NCBI RefSeq assembly: GCF_021403115.1
Contig: NZ_JAJSSH010000017.1
Span: forward strand, 1 to 64,000
DNA from: Sphingobium sufflavum
GTDB taxonomy: Bacteria; Pseudomonadota; Alphaproteobacteria; Sphingomonadales; Sphingomonadaceae
Length of the DNA stretch: 64,000 nucleotides
Direction of reading: 5' to 3'
Below are positions 52,783-63,844 of this stretch, piece after piece; position 1 is the stretch's first letter, and each line of letters starts with the position of its first letter. Under the pieces are notes generated by a model. That model worked only from the letters and a program-made list of their open reading frames with translations, searched no databases and was not told the origin of the DNA. The position numbers were made by a program, and so were the translations under genes.

Positions 52783-55248
52783 ATGCAGAACACAACGGTC
52801 GCCCTGCCAACCCTCACCCCGCGCGAGACGGACCCGGATTCGCTGGCCAGGGACATCGTCGAGCATCTGACCCACCGGATCGGCAAGAATCCCTCCGCCG
52901 CCAAGCCGCACGACTGGCTGGCCGCGACCATCGCCGCCATCCGCGACAGCGTCATCGACCGCTGGATCGCCTCCACCACCAAAACCTATGAGCAGGGTGG
53001 CAAGCGGGTCTATTATCTCAGCCTCGAATTTCTGATCGGTCGCCTGATGCGCGACACCATGTCCAACCTGGGCATCATGGAGAATGTGCGGACCGCGCTC
53101 GAAAAGCTGGGCGTCGACCTCGACCTGGTGTCGGAGCTGGAGCCGGACGCGGCGTTGGGCAATGGCGGTCTCGGCCGTCTCGCCGCCTGCTTCATGGAGT
53201 CGATGGCGACGGTGGACGTGCCCGCCTATGGCTATGGCATCCGCTATGTGAACGGCATGTTCCGGCAGGAAGTGCATGACGGCTGGCAGGTCGAACTGCC
53301 GGAGACATGGCTGGCGCACGGCAATCCGTGGGAGTTCGAACGGCGCGAGGCCAGCTATGAGATCGGCTTCGGCGGGCTGGTCGAACCGGCGCGCGCCGAC
53401 GGCAGCGGCGACGACGCACGCTCCTGGCGCCCGCAGGAGCGCGTCATCGCCACCCCCTATGACACGCCGGTCGTCGGCTGGCGGGGCGAGCGGGTCAACA
53501 CGCTGCGCCTGTGGACCGCCGTGCCCATCGATCCCATCCTGCTCGACGCCTTCAACGCGGGCGACCATATCGGCGCGCTGAAGGAGAGCAACAAGGCGGA
53601 GAGCCTGGCGCGCGTCCTCTACCCCGCCGACTCCACCCCCGCCGGGCAGGAACTGCGCCTGCGGCAGGAATATTTCTTCTCGTCCGCATCGTTGCAGGAC
53701 ATCGTGCGGCGTCACCTCCAGTATTTCGGCGACATCCGCACCCTGCCGGACAAGGCGGCGATCCAGCTGAACGACACCCATCCCGCCGTGTCGGTGGCGG
53801 AACTGATGCGCCTCCTCATCGACGAGCTGGACCTGTCCTTCGCGGAGGCATGGGACGTCACCCGCCGGACGTTCAGCTACACCAACCACACCCTGCTGCC
53901 GGAGGCGCTGGAAACATGGCCGCTGCCCCTGTTCGAGCGGCTGCTGCCCCGCCACATGCAGCTCATCTATGCGATCAACGCCCGGCTGCTGATCGAGGCG
54001 AAGCGGGACAAGGGCTTTGACGACCGGGCGATCGGCGCCATCTCCCTGATCGACGAGGGTGGCGAACGGCGCGTGCGCATGGCCAATCTCGCCTTTGCCG
54101 GGTCGCACAGCGTCAACGGCGTCGCCGCACTGCACACGGAACTGATGAAGGAGACGGTGTTCGCCGACCTGCACCGCATGTTCCCCGACCGCATCAACAA
54201 CAAGACCAACGGCGTAACCCCGCGCCGCTGGCTGATGCAGTGCAACCCGGAACTGACCAGCCTGCTGCGCGAGACGATCGGCGACCGGTTCCTGGACGAT
54301 ACGGAGGCGCTGGCCGACCTCGTCCCCTTTGCCGACGACGCCGCCTTCCGCGAAAAATTCCGCGCGGTGAAGCAGGTGAAGAAGGGCAGGCTGGCCGATG
54401 TGCTGAAGGATCGGATGGGCCTGCGCGTCGACCCTTCCGCCCTGTTCGACGTGCAGATCAAGCGCATCCATGAATATAAGCGGCAGTTGCTCAACATCGT
54501 CGAGGCGGTCGCCCTCTACGACCAGATCCGCAGCCACCCCGAACGGGACTGGCAACCGCGCGTGAAGCTGTTCGGGGGCAAGGCCGCGCCCAGCTATCAT
54601 AATGCCAAGCTCATCATCAAACTCATCAACGACGTCGCCCGCACGGTGAACCACGACCCGGCGGTGCAGGGCCTGCTCAAGATCGCCTTCGTGCCCAACT
54701 ATAATGTGTCGATGGCGGAGATCATGATGCCCGCCGCCGACCTCAGCGAGCAGATCTCCACCGCGGGCATGGAGGCGTCCGGCACCGGCAACATGAAATT
54801 CGCCCTCAACGGCGCGCTGACCATCGGCACGCTGGACGGCGCGAATATCGAGATCATGGAGCATGTCGGGCGGGAGAATATCCGCATATTCGGCCTGACC
54901 GCGCAGGAAGTGGCCGACACCCGCAACAACGGCTACAACCCGCGCGCGGTCATCGAGGGTTCGCGCGAACTCGCGCAGGCGCTCAACGCCATATCGTCCG
55001 GCGTCTTCTCGCCCGAAGACCCGACCCGCTATCGCGACCTGATCGGCGGCATCTACGACCATGACTGGTTCATGGTGGCGGCCGATTTCGACAGCTATCA
55101 CGCGGCCCAGCGCGAACTGGACACGCTATGGGCGAACAAGGCAGAATGGGACGCGCAGGCGGTTCGGAACACTGCGCGCGTCGGCTGGTTCTCCTCGGAC
55201 CGGACCATCCGGCAATATGCGCGGGAAATCTGGAAGGTGCTGCCATAA
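52783..55248 (+). CDS. glgP: glycogen / alpha-glucan phosphorylase
   Basis: An 821-aa PLP-dependent enzyme releasing glucose-1-phosphate from alpha-1,4-glucan. GGKRVYYLSLEFLIGRLMRD near residue 70, DAALGNGGLGRLAACFMES, NKTNGVTPRRWL, and the PLP-Lys region GMEASGTGNMKFALNGALT with IGTLDGANIEI are family signatures. Length matches bacterial GlgP (~815 aa). It is the first gene of the glycogen operon; the ATG has GAGGAG upstream. The downstream glgB begins 19 bp later. Catabolic and anabolic genes share this transcript. Confidence 0.96.
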   Translation: MQNTTVALPTLTPRETDPDSLARDIVEHLTHRIGKNPSAAKPHDWLAATIAAIRDSVIDRWIASTTKTYEQGGKRVYYLSLEFLIGRLMRDTMSNLGIMENVRTALEKLGVDLDLVSELEPDAALGNGGLGRLAACFMESMATVDVPAYGYGIRYVNGMFRQEVHDGWQVELPETWLAHGNPWEFERREASYEIGFGGLVEPARADGSGDDARSWRPQERVIATPYDTPVVGWRGERVNTLRLWTAVPIDPILLDAFNAGDHIGALKESNKAESLARVLYPADSTPAGQELRLRQEYFFSSASLQDIVRRHLQYFGDIRTLPDKAAIQLNDTHPAVSVAELMRLLIDELDLSFAEAWDVTRRTFSYTNHTLLPEALETWPLPLFERLLPRHMQLIYAINARLLIEAKRDKGFDDRAIGAISLIDEGGERRVRMANLAFAGSHSVNGVAALHTELMKETVFADLHRMFPDRINNKTNGVTPRRWLMQCNPELTSLLRETIGDRFLDDTEALADLVPFADDAAFREKFRAVKQVKKGRLADVLKDRMGLRVDPSALFDVQIKRIHEYKRQLLNIVEAVALYDQIRSHPERDWQPRVKLFGGKAAPSYHNAKLIIKLINDVARTVNHDPAVQGLLKIAFVPNYNVSMAEIMMPAADLSEQISTAGMEASGTGNMKFALNGALTIGTLDGANIEIMEHVGRENIRIFGLTAQEVADTRNNGYNPRAVIEGSRELAQALNAISSGVFSPEDPTRYRDLIGGIYDHDWFMVAADFDSYHAAQRELDTLWANKAEWDAQAVRNTARVGWFSSDRTIRQYAREIWKVLP

Positions 55249-55267
55249 CCTATTCGAGAGGGTGTTC

Positions 55268-57490
55268 GTGAAACGCCACGAAGCCGATGCGCTGATCCAG
55301 GGGAGCCATGCCGATCCGTTTGCGGTGCTGGGCCTGCACCGCGACGGCACCGCCGCCAATGCGCCCTATGTGGCGCGCTGCGTCATACCGGGCGCGGATC
55401 GCGTCACCGCCTTTGCCCGCAAGGGCGACGGCGTGGCGCCCGGCGGCGTCGCGCTGACCCGCATCCACGACGGCGGCCTGTTCGAGGGGCGGCTGAAGGT
55501 GCGCAAGCTGCGCCCGCTGCGCTATCTCGCCGCCAATGATGGCGGGGAATGGTGGGTGGACGACCCCTACAGCTATGGTCCCGTCCTCGGCCCGATGGAC
55601 GATTATTATATGGCGGAGGGATCGCACCTGCGCCTGTTCGACAAGATGGGCGCGCATTTCCTGACCCATGAGGGCAGCGACGGCGTGCATTTCGCGGTCT
55701 GGGCGCCCGATGCGCGGCGCGTGTCGGTGGTGGGCGATTTCAACGACTGGGACGGGCGGCGGCATGTCATGCGCCTGCGCCGCGACACCGGCATCTGGGA
55801 AATCTTCGTGCCCGGCATCGCCGCGGGCAGCGCCTATAAATATGAGATACTGGACGCCAGCGGCGCGACCCTGCCGCTCAAGGCGGACCCCTTTGCCTTT
55901 CGCAGCGAATATCGCCCCGCCACCGCCTCCGTCACCGCGCGCCCGCTGGCCCATGACTGGGGCGATGCGGCGCACCGCGACCATTGGGGCCGGGTCGATG
56001 CCCGCCGCCAGCCCCTCTCCACCTATGAGGTGCATGCCGGGTCATGGCGGCGCGACGCGAACGGCGCGTTCCTGAGCTGGGACGCGCTGGCCGACCAGCT
56101 CATCCCCTATGTGGTCGACATGGGCTTCACCCATATCGAATTCCTGCCGATCACCGAACATCCCTATGATCCGAGCTGGGGCTACCAGACCACCGGCCTT
56201 TACGCCCCCACCGCCCGCTTTGGCGAGCCGGAGGGGTTCGCCCGCTTCGTCGATGGCGCGCATCAGGCCGGGATCGGCGTCATCCTCGACTGGGTGCCCG
56301 CCCATTTCCCGACCGACGCCCATGGCCTGTCGCAGTTCGACGGCACCGCGCTCTATGAACATGCCGATCCGCGCAAGGGGTTCCACCCCGACTGGAACAC
56401 CGCCATCTTCAACTTCGGCCGGCGGGAGGTCGTCTCCTACCTCGTCAACAACGCGCTGTTCTGGACCGACCGCTATCATCTCGACGGGCTGCGCGTCGAT
56501 GCGGTCGCGTCGATGCTCTACCTCGATTATTCGCGCAAAGAAGGGGAATGGATTCCCAACGAGCAGGGCGGGCGGGAGAATTGGGAGGCGGTGCGCTTCC
56601 TCCAGTCCATGAACCGCGCCGTCTATGGGCAGGCGAACGAGATGGCGCGCGGGGCGATAACCATCGCGGAGGAAAGCACGTCATGGCCCGGCGTGTCGCA
56701 TCCGGTGCACGAGGGCGGCCTGGGCTTCGGTTTCAAATGGAACATGGGCTTCATGCACGACACGCTGCGCTATCTGGCGCGCGACCCGGTGCACCGCAAA
56801 CATCATCACGCCGACATGACCTTCGGCCTGATGTACGCCTTTGGCGAGAATTACGTCCTGCCGATCAGCCATGACGAGGTGGTGCATGGCAAGGGATCGC
56901 TGCTGACCAAGATGGCGGGCGACGACTGGCAGAAATTCGCGACCCTGCGCGCCTTCTATGGTTTCATGTGGGGCTATCCGGGCAAGAAGCTGCTGTTCAT
57001 GGGGCAGGAATTCGCCCAGCGCGGCGAATGGGCGGAAAGCCGGGCGCTGGACTGGCACGAGGCGGACCTGCCCAGCCATGGCGGCGTGCGGGATGCCCTG
57101 CGCGACCTCAACCGCCTCTATCGCAACCGCCCTGCCCTCCACGCCCGCGATTGCGAGTCGGACGGCTTCGACTGGCTCAACGCCGACGATGCGGCGGGAT
57201 CGGTCTTTTCCTGGGTGCGGCGCGGGCCGGATGGCGACGGCCACTGGCGCGAGGTGGTGGTGATTGCCCACTTCACCCCCACCCTGCGGGAGGGCTATCG
57301 CCTGCGCCTGCCCGGCGGCGGGCGGTGGCGCGAAATCTTCAACAGCGATGCGTCCGTCTATGGCGGCAGCGGCGCGGGCAATGGCGGCGTGGTGGAGGCG
57401 GACGGCGACGGCTGGGCCATCTTGACCATTCCTCCACTTTCCACACTCTATCTCGAACGAACAGAAGGCGAGGAGCAAGGACAGGCATGA
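55268..57490 (+). CDS. glgB: 1,4-alpha-glucan branching enzyme
   Basis: A 740-aa GH13 enzyme making alpha-1,6 branches. The GTG at 55268 ([12 protein letters not shown]) has GAGAGGG before it; a GTG two codons earlier is possible. A CBM48-like module is visible at [20 protein letters not shown]; the barrel holds [20 protein letters not shown] (catalytic Asp) and [14 protein letters not shown] (catalytic Glu), with [14 protein letters not shown]. The N-terminal ~100 residues form the usual extra N1 domain. Its stop overlaps the glgC start (ATGA). Confidence 0.96.
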   Translation: MKRHEADALIQGSHADPFAVLGLHRDGTAANAPYVARCVIPGADRVTAFARKGDGVAPGGVALTRIHDGGLFEGRLKVRKLRPLRYLAANDGGEWWVDDPYSYGPVLGPMDDYYMAEGSHLRLFDKMGAHFLTHEGSDGVHFAVWAPDARRVSVVGDFNDWDGRRHVMRLRRDTGIWEIFVPGIAAGSAYKYEILDASGATLPLKADPFAFRSEYRPATASVTARPLAHDWGDAAHRDHWGRVDARRQPLSTYEVHAGSWRRDANGAFLSWDALADQLIPYVVDMGFTHIEFLPITEHPYDPSWGYQTTGLYAPTARFGEPEGFARFVDGAHQAGIGVILDWVPAHFPTDAHGLSQFDGTALYEHADPRKGFHPDWNTAIFNFGRREVVSYLVNNALFWTDRYHLDGLRVDAVASMLYLDYSRKEGEWIPNEQGGRENWEAVRFLQSMNRAVYGQANEMARGAITIAEESTSWPGVSHPVHEGGLGFGFKWNMGFMHDTLRYLARDPVHRKHHHADMTFGLMYAFGENYVLPISHDEVVHGKGSLLTKMAGDDWQKFATLRAFYGFMWGYPGKKLLFMGQEFAQRGEWAESRALDWHEADLPSHGGVRDALRDLNRLYRNRPALHARDCESDGFDWLNADDAAGSVFSWVRRGPDGDGHWREVVVIAHFTPTLREGYRLRLPGGGRWREIFNSDASVYGGSGAGNGGVVEADGDGWAILTIPPLSTLYLERTEGEEQGQA

Positions 57491-58764
57491 ACCAGGCACG
57501 ACCCAAGCGCACGTCGCCCATCGCGCGCGACACCATGGCCTATGTGCTGGCGGGCGGGCGCGGCAGCCGCCTGTTCGAGATGACGGACGTGCGCGCCAAG
57601 CCCGCCGTCTATTTCGGCGGCAAGGCGCGGATCATCGACTTCGCCCTCTCCAACGCGATCAACAGCGGCATCCGGCGCATCGGCGTGGCAACGCAGTATA
57701 AGGCGCATTCGCTGATCCGCCACCTGACGCGCGGCTGGAACTTCCTGCGCTCCGAACGCAACGAGAGCTTCGACATCCTCCCCGCTTCGCAGCGCGTGTC
57801 GGAAACCCAATGGTATCTCGGCACCGCCGACGCCGTGTACCAGAATATCGACATTATCGAGGGGTACGGCCCGGAATATATGATCATCCTGGCGGGCGAT
57901 CATATCTACAAGATGGACTATGAGCTGATGCTCCGCCAGCATGTGGACGAGAATGCGGACGTCACCGTCGGCTGTCTGGAGGTGCCCCGCATGGAGGCGA
58001 CCGGCTTTGGCGTCATGCATGTGGACGATGCGGACCGCATCACCGCCTTTGTCGAGAAACCCGCCAACCCGCCCGGCATACCCGGCCAGCCGGACATGGC
58101 GCTGGCCAGCATGGGCATTTATGTCTTCAAGACCAGCTACCTCATCGAACTGCTGAAACGCGACGCGGCGGATCTGACATCCAAGCATGATTTCGGCGGC
58201 GACCTGATCCCCTATGTGGTGGAGCATGGCAAGGCGGTCGCCCACCGCTTCTCCACCAGTTGCGTGCGCGGCGAATATGAGCCGGAGGCCTATTGGCGCG
58301 ACGTCGGCACCATCGACGCCTATTGGGAGGCGAACATCGACCTCACCGACGTGCTCCCCCACCTCGACCTCTATGACAAGAGCTGGCCGCTGTGGAGCTA
58401 TGCGGAGGTCACGCCGCCCGCCAAATTCGTGCATGATGACGAGTATCGGCGCGGCGCGGCCATCTCCTCGCTCATCTCCGGCGGCTGCATCATCTCCGGC
58501 TCCTCGCTGCACCGGGCGCTGATCTTCACCGGGGTCCACGCCCACAGCTTCTCGTCCGTCACCAACAGCGTGGTTCTGCCCCATTGCCAGATCGGGCGGG
58601 GGGCGCGGCTGGACAAGGTGGTGATCGACGCCAACGTCCATATCCCGGAAGGGCTGATCGTCGGTGAGAATCCCGAATATGACGCGCAACGATTCCGCCG
58701 GACGGAGAAGGGCATCTGCCTCATCACGCGCGAGATGATTGCCCGGCTGGGGGAGACCGGCTGA
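57487..58764 (+). CDS. glgC: glucose-1-phosphate adenylyltransferase
   Basis: A 425-aa enzyme forming ADP-glucose, the first committed step of glycogen synthesis. The nucleotide site is [54 protein letters not shown] and [18 protein letters not shown] are GlgC motifs, and the C-terminal left-handed beta-helix begins around residue 310. Bacterial GlgC is controlled by fructose-phosphate type activators, not visible here. It overlaps glgB by 4 bp and its stop precedes the glgA GTG by 1 bp. Confidence 0.96.
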   Translation: MNQARPKRTSPIARDTMAYVLAGGRGSRLFEMTDVRAKPAVYFGGKARIIDFALSNAINSGIRRIGVATQYKAHSLIRHLTRGWNFLRSERNESFDILPASQRVSETQWYLGTADAVYQNIDIIEGYGPEYMIILAGDHIYKMDYELMLRQHVDENADVTVGCLEVPRMEATGFGVMHVDDADRITAFVEKPANPPGIPGQPDMALASMGIYVFKTSYLIELLKRDAADLTSKHDFGGDLIPYVVEHGKAVAHRFSTSCVRGEYEPEAYWRDVGTIDAYWEANIDLTDVLPHLDLYDKSWPLWSYAEVTPPAKFVHDDEYRRGAAISSLISGGCIISGSSLHRALIFTGVHAHSFSSVTNSVVLPHCQIGRGARLDKVVIDANVHIPEGLIVGENPEYDAQRFRRTEKGICLITREMIARLGETG

Positions 58765-58765
58765 C

Positions 58766-60250
58766 GTGAAGCTGCTCGCCGTTGCCTCGGAAATCCACCC
58801 GCTCATCAAGACCGGCGGGCTGGCGGACGTGGTGGGCGCGTTGCCCGCCGCCCTGTCGCGCCACGGCTGGCCGGTCATCACCCTCGTCCCCGGCTATCCC
58901 GCCGTGATGAAGCGCATCGACCGGACCGGCGCAAAGGGCCGCGCCGCCAAGCGTTACCCCGCCCTGTTCGGCGTCGATGCGAAGCTGATCCGCGCCAGCT
59001 ACGAGGGCCGCGACCTCCTCATCCTCGACGCGCCCGGCCTCTACGACCGGGAAGGCGGCCCCTATCTGGACATGGCGGGCCATGACTGGACGGACAACTG
59101 GCGCCGCTACGCCGCGCTGGCCGCCGTCGGCGCGGATCTCGCCGCCGGGGGCCTGCGCCATTTCCAGCCGGACGTGGTGCATGTCCATGACTGGCAGGCG
59201 GCGCTGACGCTGGCCTATATGCGCCATGGCCGCGCGCGCCATGTGCCAGGCGTGCTGACCATCCACAACCTCGCCTTCCAGGGCCGGTTCGAACCGGGCA
59301 TCTTCCCCGCGCTGGGCCTGCCGGACGAGACCTATTCCGTCGATGGCGTCGAATATTATGGCGGCGTCGGCTACCTCAAGGCCGGCATCCAATATGCCGA
59401 CGCCATCACCACCGTCAGCCCCAGCTACGCGCGGGAGATCACGACCGGCGAATGGGGCATGGGGCTGGACGGACTGCTGCGCGCACGGGGCGGCGCCCTG
59501 CACGGCATCGTCAACGGCATCGACACACAGGAGTGGAACCCCTCCACCGACGCCGACCTCGCCGCCCGCTTCACCGCAAAGACCATCGGCGGCCGCGCCC
59601 GCAACCGGGCGGCGGTGGAGAAGAGCTTCGGCCTCGACAGCGACGGGTCGCTGCTCGTCACCATCGTCAGCCGCCTGACCTGGCAAAAGGGCATGGACAT
59701 CCTCGCCAGCCAGATCGACGCGATCGCGGGCATGGGCATCCGCATCGCGCTGCTGGGCGCGGGCGATGCCGGGATAGAGGGGCAATTGCTGGCCGCCGCG
59801 TCGCGCCATCGCGGGCGCATCGGCCTGCGGCTGGGCTATGACGAAGCGGCGGCGCATCTGTTGCAGGGCGGGGCGGACGCGATCCTGATCCCGTCCCGCA
59901 CCGAACCCTGCGGCCTGACCCAGTTGTACGGCCTGCGCTATGGCTGCGTCCCCATCGTGGCGCGCACCGGCGGACTGGCCGACACGGTGATCGACGCGAA
60001 CGAGGCCGCTCTGGGACAGCAGGTCGCGACCGGCGTGCAGTTCGGGCCGCTCAGCGCCGACAGCCTGCTGGCCGCCTTGGCCCGCGCGCAGGCGCTGCAC
60101 GCCGACGCACCCACATGGGCCGCGATCCAGCGGGCCGGGATGACGGCGGACTTCAGCTGGGACCGCAGCGCCGCCCGCTACGCCGCCCTGTTCGGGCAAT
60201 TGGTCGCGGCGAAACGGGCCGCCGGAGTCGCCGAAAGCCTCGCCGCCTGA
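58766..60250 (+). CDS. glgA: glycogen synthase (ADP-glucose)
   Basis: A 494-aa GT5 glycosyltransferase elongating alpha-1,4-glucan. GTG start at 58766 with GGGGGAGA upstream. The N-terminal domain begins VKLLAVASEIHPLIKTGGLAD, containing the KTGGL motif for ADP-glucose; HVHDWQAALTL, the SRLTWQKGMDIL segment and IPSRTEPCGLTQLYGLRYG at the active site complete the GT-B fold. Stop TGA and the glgX ATG share one base (TGATG). Confidence 0.96.
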   Translation: MKLLAVASEIHPLIKTGGLADVVGALPAALSRHGWPVITLVPGYPAVMKRIDRTGAKGRAAKRYPALFGVDAKLIRASYEGRDLLILDAPGLYDREGGPYLDMAGHDWTDNWRRYAALAAVGADLAAGGLRHFQPDVVHVHDWQAALTLAYMRHGRARHVPGVLTIHNLAFQGRFEPGIFPALGLPDETYSVDGVEYYGGVGYLKAGIQYADAITTVSPSYAREITTGEWGMGLDGLLRARGGALHGIVNGIDTQEWNPSTDADLAARFTAKTIGGRARNRAAVEKSFGLDSDGSLLVTIVSRLTWQKGMDILASQIDAIAGMGIRIALLGAGDAGIEGQLLAAASRHRGRIGLRLGYDEAAAHLLQGGADAILIPSRTEPCGLTQLYGLRYGCVPIVARTGGLADTVIDANEAALGQQVATGVQFGPLSADSLLAALARAQALHADAPTWAAIQRAGMTADFSWDRSAARYAALFGQLVAAKRAAGVAESLAA

Positions 60251-62079
60251 TGCCGGATGACAGCCTGCCCCCGCTCGGCGCGACGGTGACGGCGGGCGGC
60301 GTGTCCTTTGCGGTCTGGGCGCCCGACGTGGCGCGGCTGGACCTTGTTCTGGGCGACCGGACCCTCCCCTTCGACCCGGTGCAGGATGGGGCGCCCGATG
60401 GCCTGCACCGCCTGTTCGTGCCGGGCATCGGCGCGGGGCAGGCCTATGCGCTGAACGCCGGGGAGCATCGGCTGGTCGATCCCTATGCGCTGGCGCTCGA
60501 CCGGCCCTATGGTCCGTCAGACGTGCCCCGCGCCATCGTGACCACCCCCGAACCGGTGCCGCATCGCGCGCCGCGTTTCCGGCCGGGCGGGACGATTTAC
60601 GAACTGGCGGTGCGCCCCTTCACCATGCTGCATCCCGATGTGCCGGAGGCCGACCGGGGCACGCTGCGGGCGCTGGCGCATCCGGCGGTGATCGCGCATC
60701 TCCGGCGTCTGGGGATCGACGCGGTGGAACTGATGCCCGTGGTCGCGTGGATCGACGAACGGCATCTCGCCCCGCTCGGCCTCACCAACGGCTGGGGCTA
60801 TAATCCCGTCACCTTCTTCCCCATGGACCCGCGCCTCGGCACGCTGGACGATCTGCGCGCCAGCGTCGCGGCGCTGCACGACGCGGGCATCGACGTCATC
60901 CTCGACCTGGTGTTCAACCACACGGGGGAGAGCGACATATATGGCCGCACGCTCAGCTTTCGCGGCCTCGCCAACCATGGCTATTATCGCCATGCCGCCG
61001 ACGGCAGCCTCATCAACGACACCGGCTGCGGCAATACGGTTGCCTGCGATCATCCCATGATGCGGCGGATGATCCTCGACACGCTGCGCCATTTCGTGGC
61101 CCATGCGGGCGTGGACGGGTTCCGCTTCGACCTTGCCCCCATATTGGGCCGCACGATGGCGGGATTTTCGGCCCAGGCCGACCTGTTGCGGGAGATTGCA
61201 TCGGACCCGCTGCTGGCCGACCGCATCCTGATCGCGGAGCCATGGGACATCGGTCCCGGCGGCTACCAGCTCGGCCGGTTCGCGCCGCCCTTCCTCGAAT
61301 GGAGCGACCGCTATCGCGACGATGTGCGCCTGTTCTGGCGCGGCGATCCGGGGCGCATCGGGGCGCTGGCGACGCGGCTGGCCGGATCGTCGGACATTTT
61401 CGGCGGTGGCGGCGGCACCGGAGCGAGCGATGGCAGCCGCACCGTCAATTTCCTCGCCGCGCATGACGGCTTCACGCTAGCCGACCTCGTCGCGCATGAG
61501 CATCGCCACAATCTCGCCAATGGGGAGCAGGGCCGCGACGGCCATGGCGAGAATTACAGCTGGAACAATGGCGTCGAAGGGCCGACCGACGACCCCGCCA
61601 TCCTCGCCGCCCGGCGGCGCGACGTGAAGGCGTTGCTCTCTACCCTCTATGGCTCGCGCGGCACCATCATGCTGACGGCGGGGGACGAATTCGGGCGCAG
61701 CCAGCGCGGCAACAACAACGCCTATTGCCAGGACAACGCCATCACCTGGGTCGACTGGGCCGCCCGCGATACGGAGCTGGAGGCGCATGTCGTTTCACTA
61801 TCGCAACTAAGACGGCGTTACCCCGAACTGTCCGACCCCGCCTTCCTGGCGGAGGGGGACGCGCAATGGCTGACCCAGGCCGGCGAACCCATGGCCGTCA
61901 CCGACTGGGAAGACCCGACCCGCGAGACTCTCCAATTACATCTGTTTCGGTTGGTCATGTTGATCAATCGCGCGCCCGAAACCACCCGCTTCACCCCGCC
62001 ATCCGGGGCGTGGGAGGGCGATCCCGCCGTCCCGCCCCGATCCGTCGCCTTCCTCACCCTCAAGGAGCCAGCAGCATGA
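60250..62079 (+). CDS. glgX: glycogen debranching enzyme
   Basis: A 609-aa GH13 isoamylase-type enzyme that hydrolyses alpha-1,6 branches left by phosphorylase. An N-terminal CBM48-like region (GVSFAVWAPDVARLDLVL) is followed by the barrel: NGWGYNPVTFFPMDPRLGT, DVILDLVFNHTGE, GVDGFRFDLAPILGR with the nucleophile Asp, ILIAEPWDIGPGGYQLGRF with the acid/base Glu, and NFLAAHDGFTLADLV. Slightly shorter than E. coli GlgX (657 aa). It overlaps glgA by one base and the downstream glucosidase by 4 bp. Confidence 0.94.
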   Translation: MPDDSLPPLGATVTAGGVSFAVWAPDVARLDLVLGDRTLPFDPVQDGAPDGLHRLFVPGIGAGQAYALNAGEHRLVDPYALALDRPYGPSDVPRAIVTTPEPVPHRAPRFRPGGTIYELAVRPFTMLHPDVPEADRGTLRALAHPAVIAHLRRLGIDAVELMPVVAWIDERHLAPLGLTNGWGYNPVTFFPMDPRLGTLDDLRASVAALHDAGIDVILDLVFNHTGESDIYGRTLSFRGLANHGYYRHAADGSLINDTGCGNTVACDHPMMRRMILDTLRHFVAHAGVDGFRFDLAPILGRTMAGFSAQADLLREIASDPLLADRILIAEPWDIGPGGYQLGRFAPPFLEWSDRYRDDVRLFWRGDPGRIGALATRLAGSSDIFGGGGGTGASDGSRTVNFLAAHDGFTLADLVAHEHRHNLANGEQGRDGHGENYSWNNGVEGPTDDPAILAARRRDVKALLSTLYGSRGTIMLTAGDEFGRSQRGNNNAYCQDNAITWVDWAARDTELEAHVVSLSQLRRRYPELSDPAFLAEGDAQWLTQAGEPMAVTDWEDPTRETLQLHLFRLVMLINRAPETTRFTPPSGAWEGDPAVPPRSVAFLTLKEPAA

Positions 62080-63647
62080 CCGATCCCGACTGGTGGCGCG
62101 GCGCCGTCATCTATCAGGTCTACCCTCGCTCCTATCAGGACAGCGACGGCGACGGCGTGGGCGACCTCAATGGCATCACCGCCCGCCTGCCGCACATCGC
62201 CTCGCTTGGCGTGGACGCGGTGTGGATCTCCCCCTTCTTCAAATCCCCCATGGCCGACATGGGCTATGACGTGTCCGACTATCGCGACGTCGATCCGCTG
62301 TTCGGCACGCTGGCCGATTTCGACCGGCTGATCGGCGTCGCCCATGGGCTGGGCCTCAAGATCGTCATCGACCAGGTATTGTCCCACACCTCTGACCAGC
62401 ATGAGTGGTTCGGGGAAAGTCGCACCAGCCGCACCAACGCCCGCGCCGACTGGTATGTCTGGGCGGAGGCAAAGCCGGACGGCACCGCGCCCAATAACTG
62501 GCTGTCCGTCTTTGGCGGTCCCGCCTGGGAATGGGACGGGGTGCGGATGCAATATTATATGCACAGCTTCCTGACATCGCAGCCCGACATCAACCTGCAC
62601 AATCCGGCGGTGCAGGACGAGATGCTGGACACCATCCGTTTCTGGCTGGACCGGGGTGTGGACGGCTTCCGCCTCGACGCCTGCAACCATTATTTCCATG
62701 ACCTGGCTCTGCGCGACAACCCGCCCGCCCGCGCGCGCGGCGACAAGGCCAGCGTGCAGGAAAGCAACCCCTATGGCTTTCAGGACCATGACTATGACAA
62801 GTCGCAACCGGAAAATCTGCTCTTCCTCGCCCGGCTGCGCGCGCTGCTGAGCGACTATCCCGGCGCCATAGCGCTGGGTGAGGTGGGCGACGAGGATCGC
62901 TCCCCCGCAACGGTACAGGCCTATACGGCGGGCGACGACCTGCTGCACAGCAGTTACACGTTCGACCTGTTCGGCAGCGCCTTCGACCCGGCCCATTTCC
63001 GCACGATCTTCGCAGCGTTCGGAGAGGCTGCGGAGCGCGGCGCGGTTTGCTGGTCCATCTCCAACCATGATGTCATGCGCTATGTCTCGCGCTGGACGAA
63101 AGCGGGCGACGATCCGGCCGCCATCGCGCGCCTTGCCATCAACCTGCTCGTCTCGCTCAAGGGGCCGATCTGCCTGTATCAGGGCGAGGAACTGGGCCTG
63201 CCCGAAGCGGACATCGCCTATGAGGATCTGCGCGACCCCTATGGCATCCGCTTCTGGCCCGCCTTCAAGGGCCGCGACGGCTGCCGCACACCGATCCCGT
63301 GGGAAAGCGAAGCGCCCTATGCGGGCTTCTCCACCGCCCGGCCATGGCTGCCGGTGCCGGACGCCCATCGTCCGCTGGCGCTCGACCAGCAGGAGCATGA
63401 TCCGGCCAGCGTACTGGCGACCTATCGCGCCGCCATCGCCGAGCGCAAGGCGCATCCCGCGCTGGCGACGGGAGGCCTGACCTTCCTGGAGTCCGGCGAC
63501 GCGGATATCCTGGCCTTCCTCCGGGACGGCGGCGGCGAGTCCTTGCTCTGCCTGTTCAATTTCGCGCGGGAGGCCCGGACATGGGAGGGTGAGACCAGCA
63601 CGTTCGACCTGCCCCCGCTGGGATATGCGCGAATCGTGCTGGAATAA
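62076..63647 (+). CDS. GH13 alpha-glucosidase
   Basis: A 523-aa enzyme of GH13 (oligo-1,6-glucosidase / alpha-glucosidase / trehalose-synthase-like branch). WRGAVIYQVYPRSYQDSDGD, the DVSDYRDVDPLFGTLADF stretch and QVLSHTSDQHEWF are conserved; the nucleophile Asp is in GVDGFRLDACNHYFHD, the Glu in AIALGEVGDED and the third acid in SNHDVMRYVSR. In sphingomonads it fits GH13_23-type alpha-glucosidases that act on maltose and short malto-oligosaccharides. Overlap with glgX suggests it degrades debranched chains. No signal peptide, so cytosolic. Confidence 0.88.
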   Translation: MTDPDWWRGAVIYQVYPRSYQDSDGDGVGDLNGITARLPHIASLGVDAVWISPFFKSPMADMGYDVSDYRDVDPLFGTLADFDRLIGVAHGLGLKIVIDQVLSHTSDQHEWFGESRTSRTNARADWYVWAEAKPDGTAPNNWLSVFGGPAWEWDGVRMQYYMHSFLTSQPDINLHNPAVQDEMLDTIRFWLDRGVDGFRLDACNHYFHDLALRDNPPARARGDKASVQESNPYGFQDHDYDKSQPENLLFLARLRALLSDYPGAIALGEVGDEDRSPATVQAYTAGDDLLHSSYTFDLFGSAFDPAHFRTIFAAFGEAAERGAVCWSISNHDVMRYVSRWTKAGDDPAAIARLAINLLVSLKGPICLYQGEELGLPEADIAYEDLRDPYGIRFWPAFKGRDGCRTPIPWESEAPYAGFSTARPWLPVPDAHRPLALDQQEHDPASVLATYRAAIAERKAHPALATGGLTFLESGDADILAFLRDGGGESLLCLFNFAREARTWEGETSTFDLPPLGYARIVLE

Positions 63648-63708
63648 GGGCAAGGGTTTGAAAGGCAACGTCAGGCATGCCCATGGCGGACATCCCATCC
63701 CCTAAACC

Positions 63709-63761
63709 CCGTTCGCCCTGAGCCTGTCCACCCTTGGGTTCGGCACGCTCAGGGCGAACGG
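63709..63761. repeat. 15-bp-arm inverted repeat
   Basis: CCGTTCGCCCTGAGC (63709-63723) and GCTCAGGGCGAACGG (63747-63761) are perfect reverse complements around a 23-base loop. The right arm also occurs at 42811-42825. It lies 62 bp past the end of the glycogen operon and may stabilise or end its message, although no T-run follows. Confidence 0.8.
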
Positions 63762-63844
63762 ATTTCCATAATCCTTTGCGTCGGTTTGCGGTCATCACGC
63801 CCACAGGCACCTTCTGGTAACGCCCGCCGTGCTAGGTCTCACCC

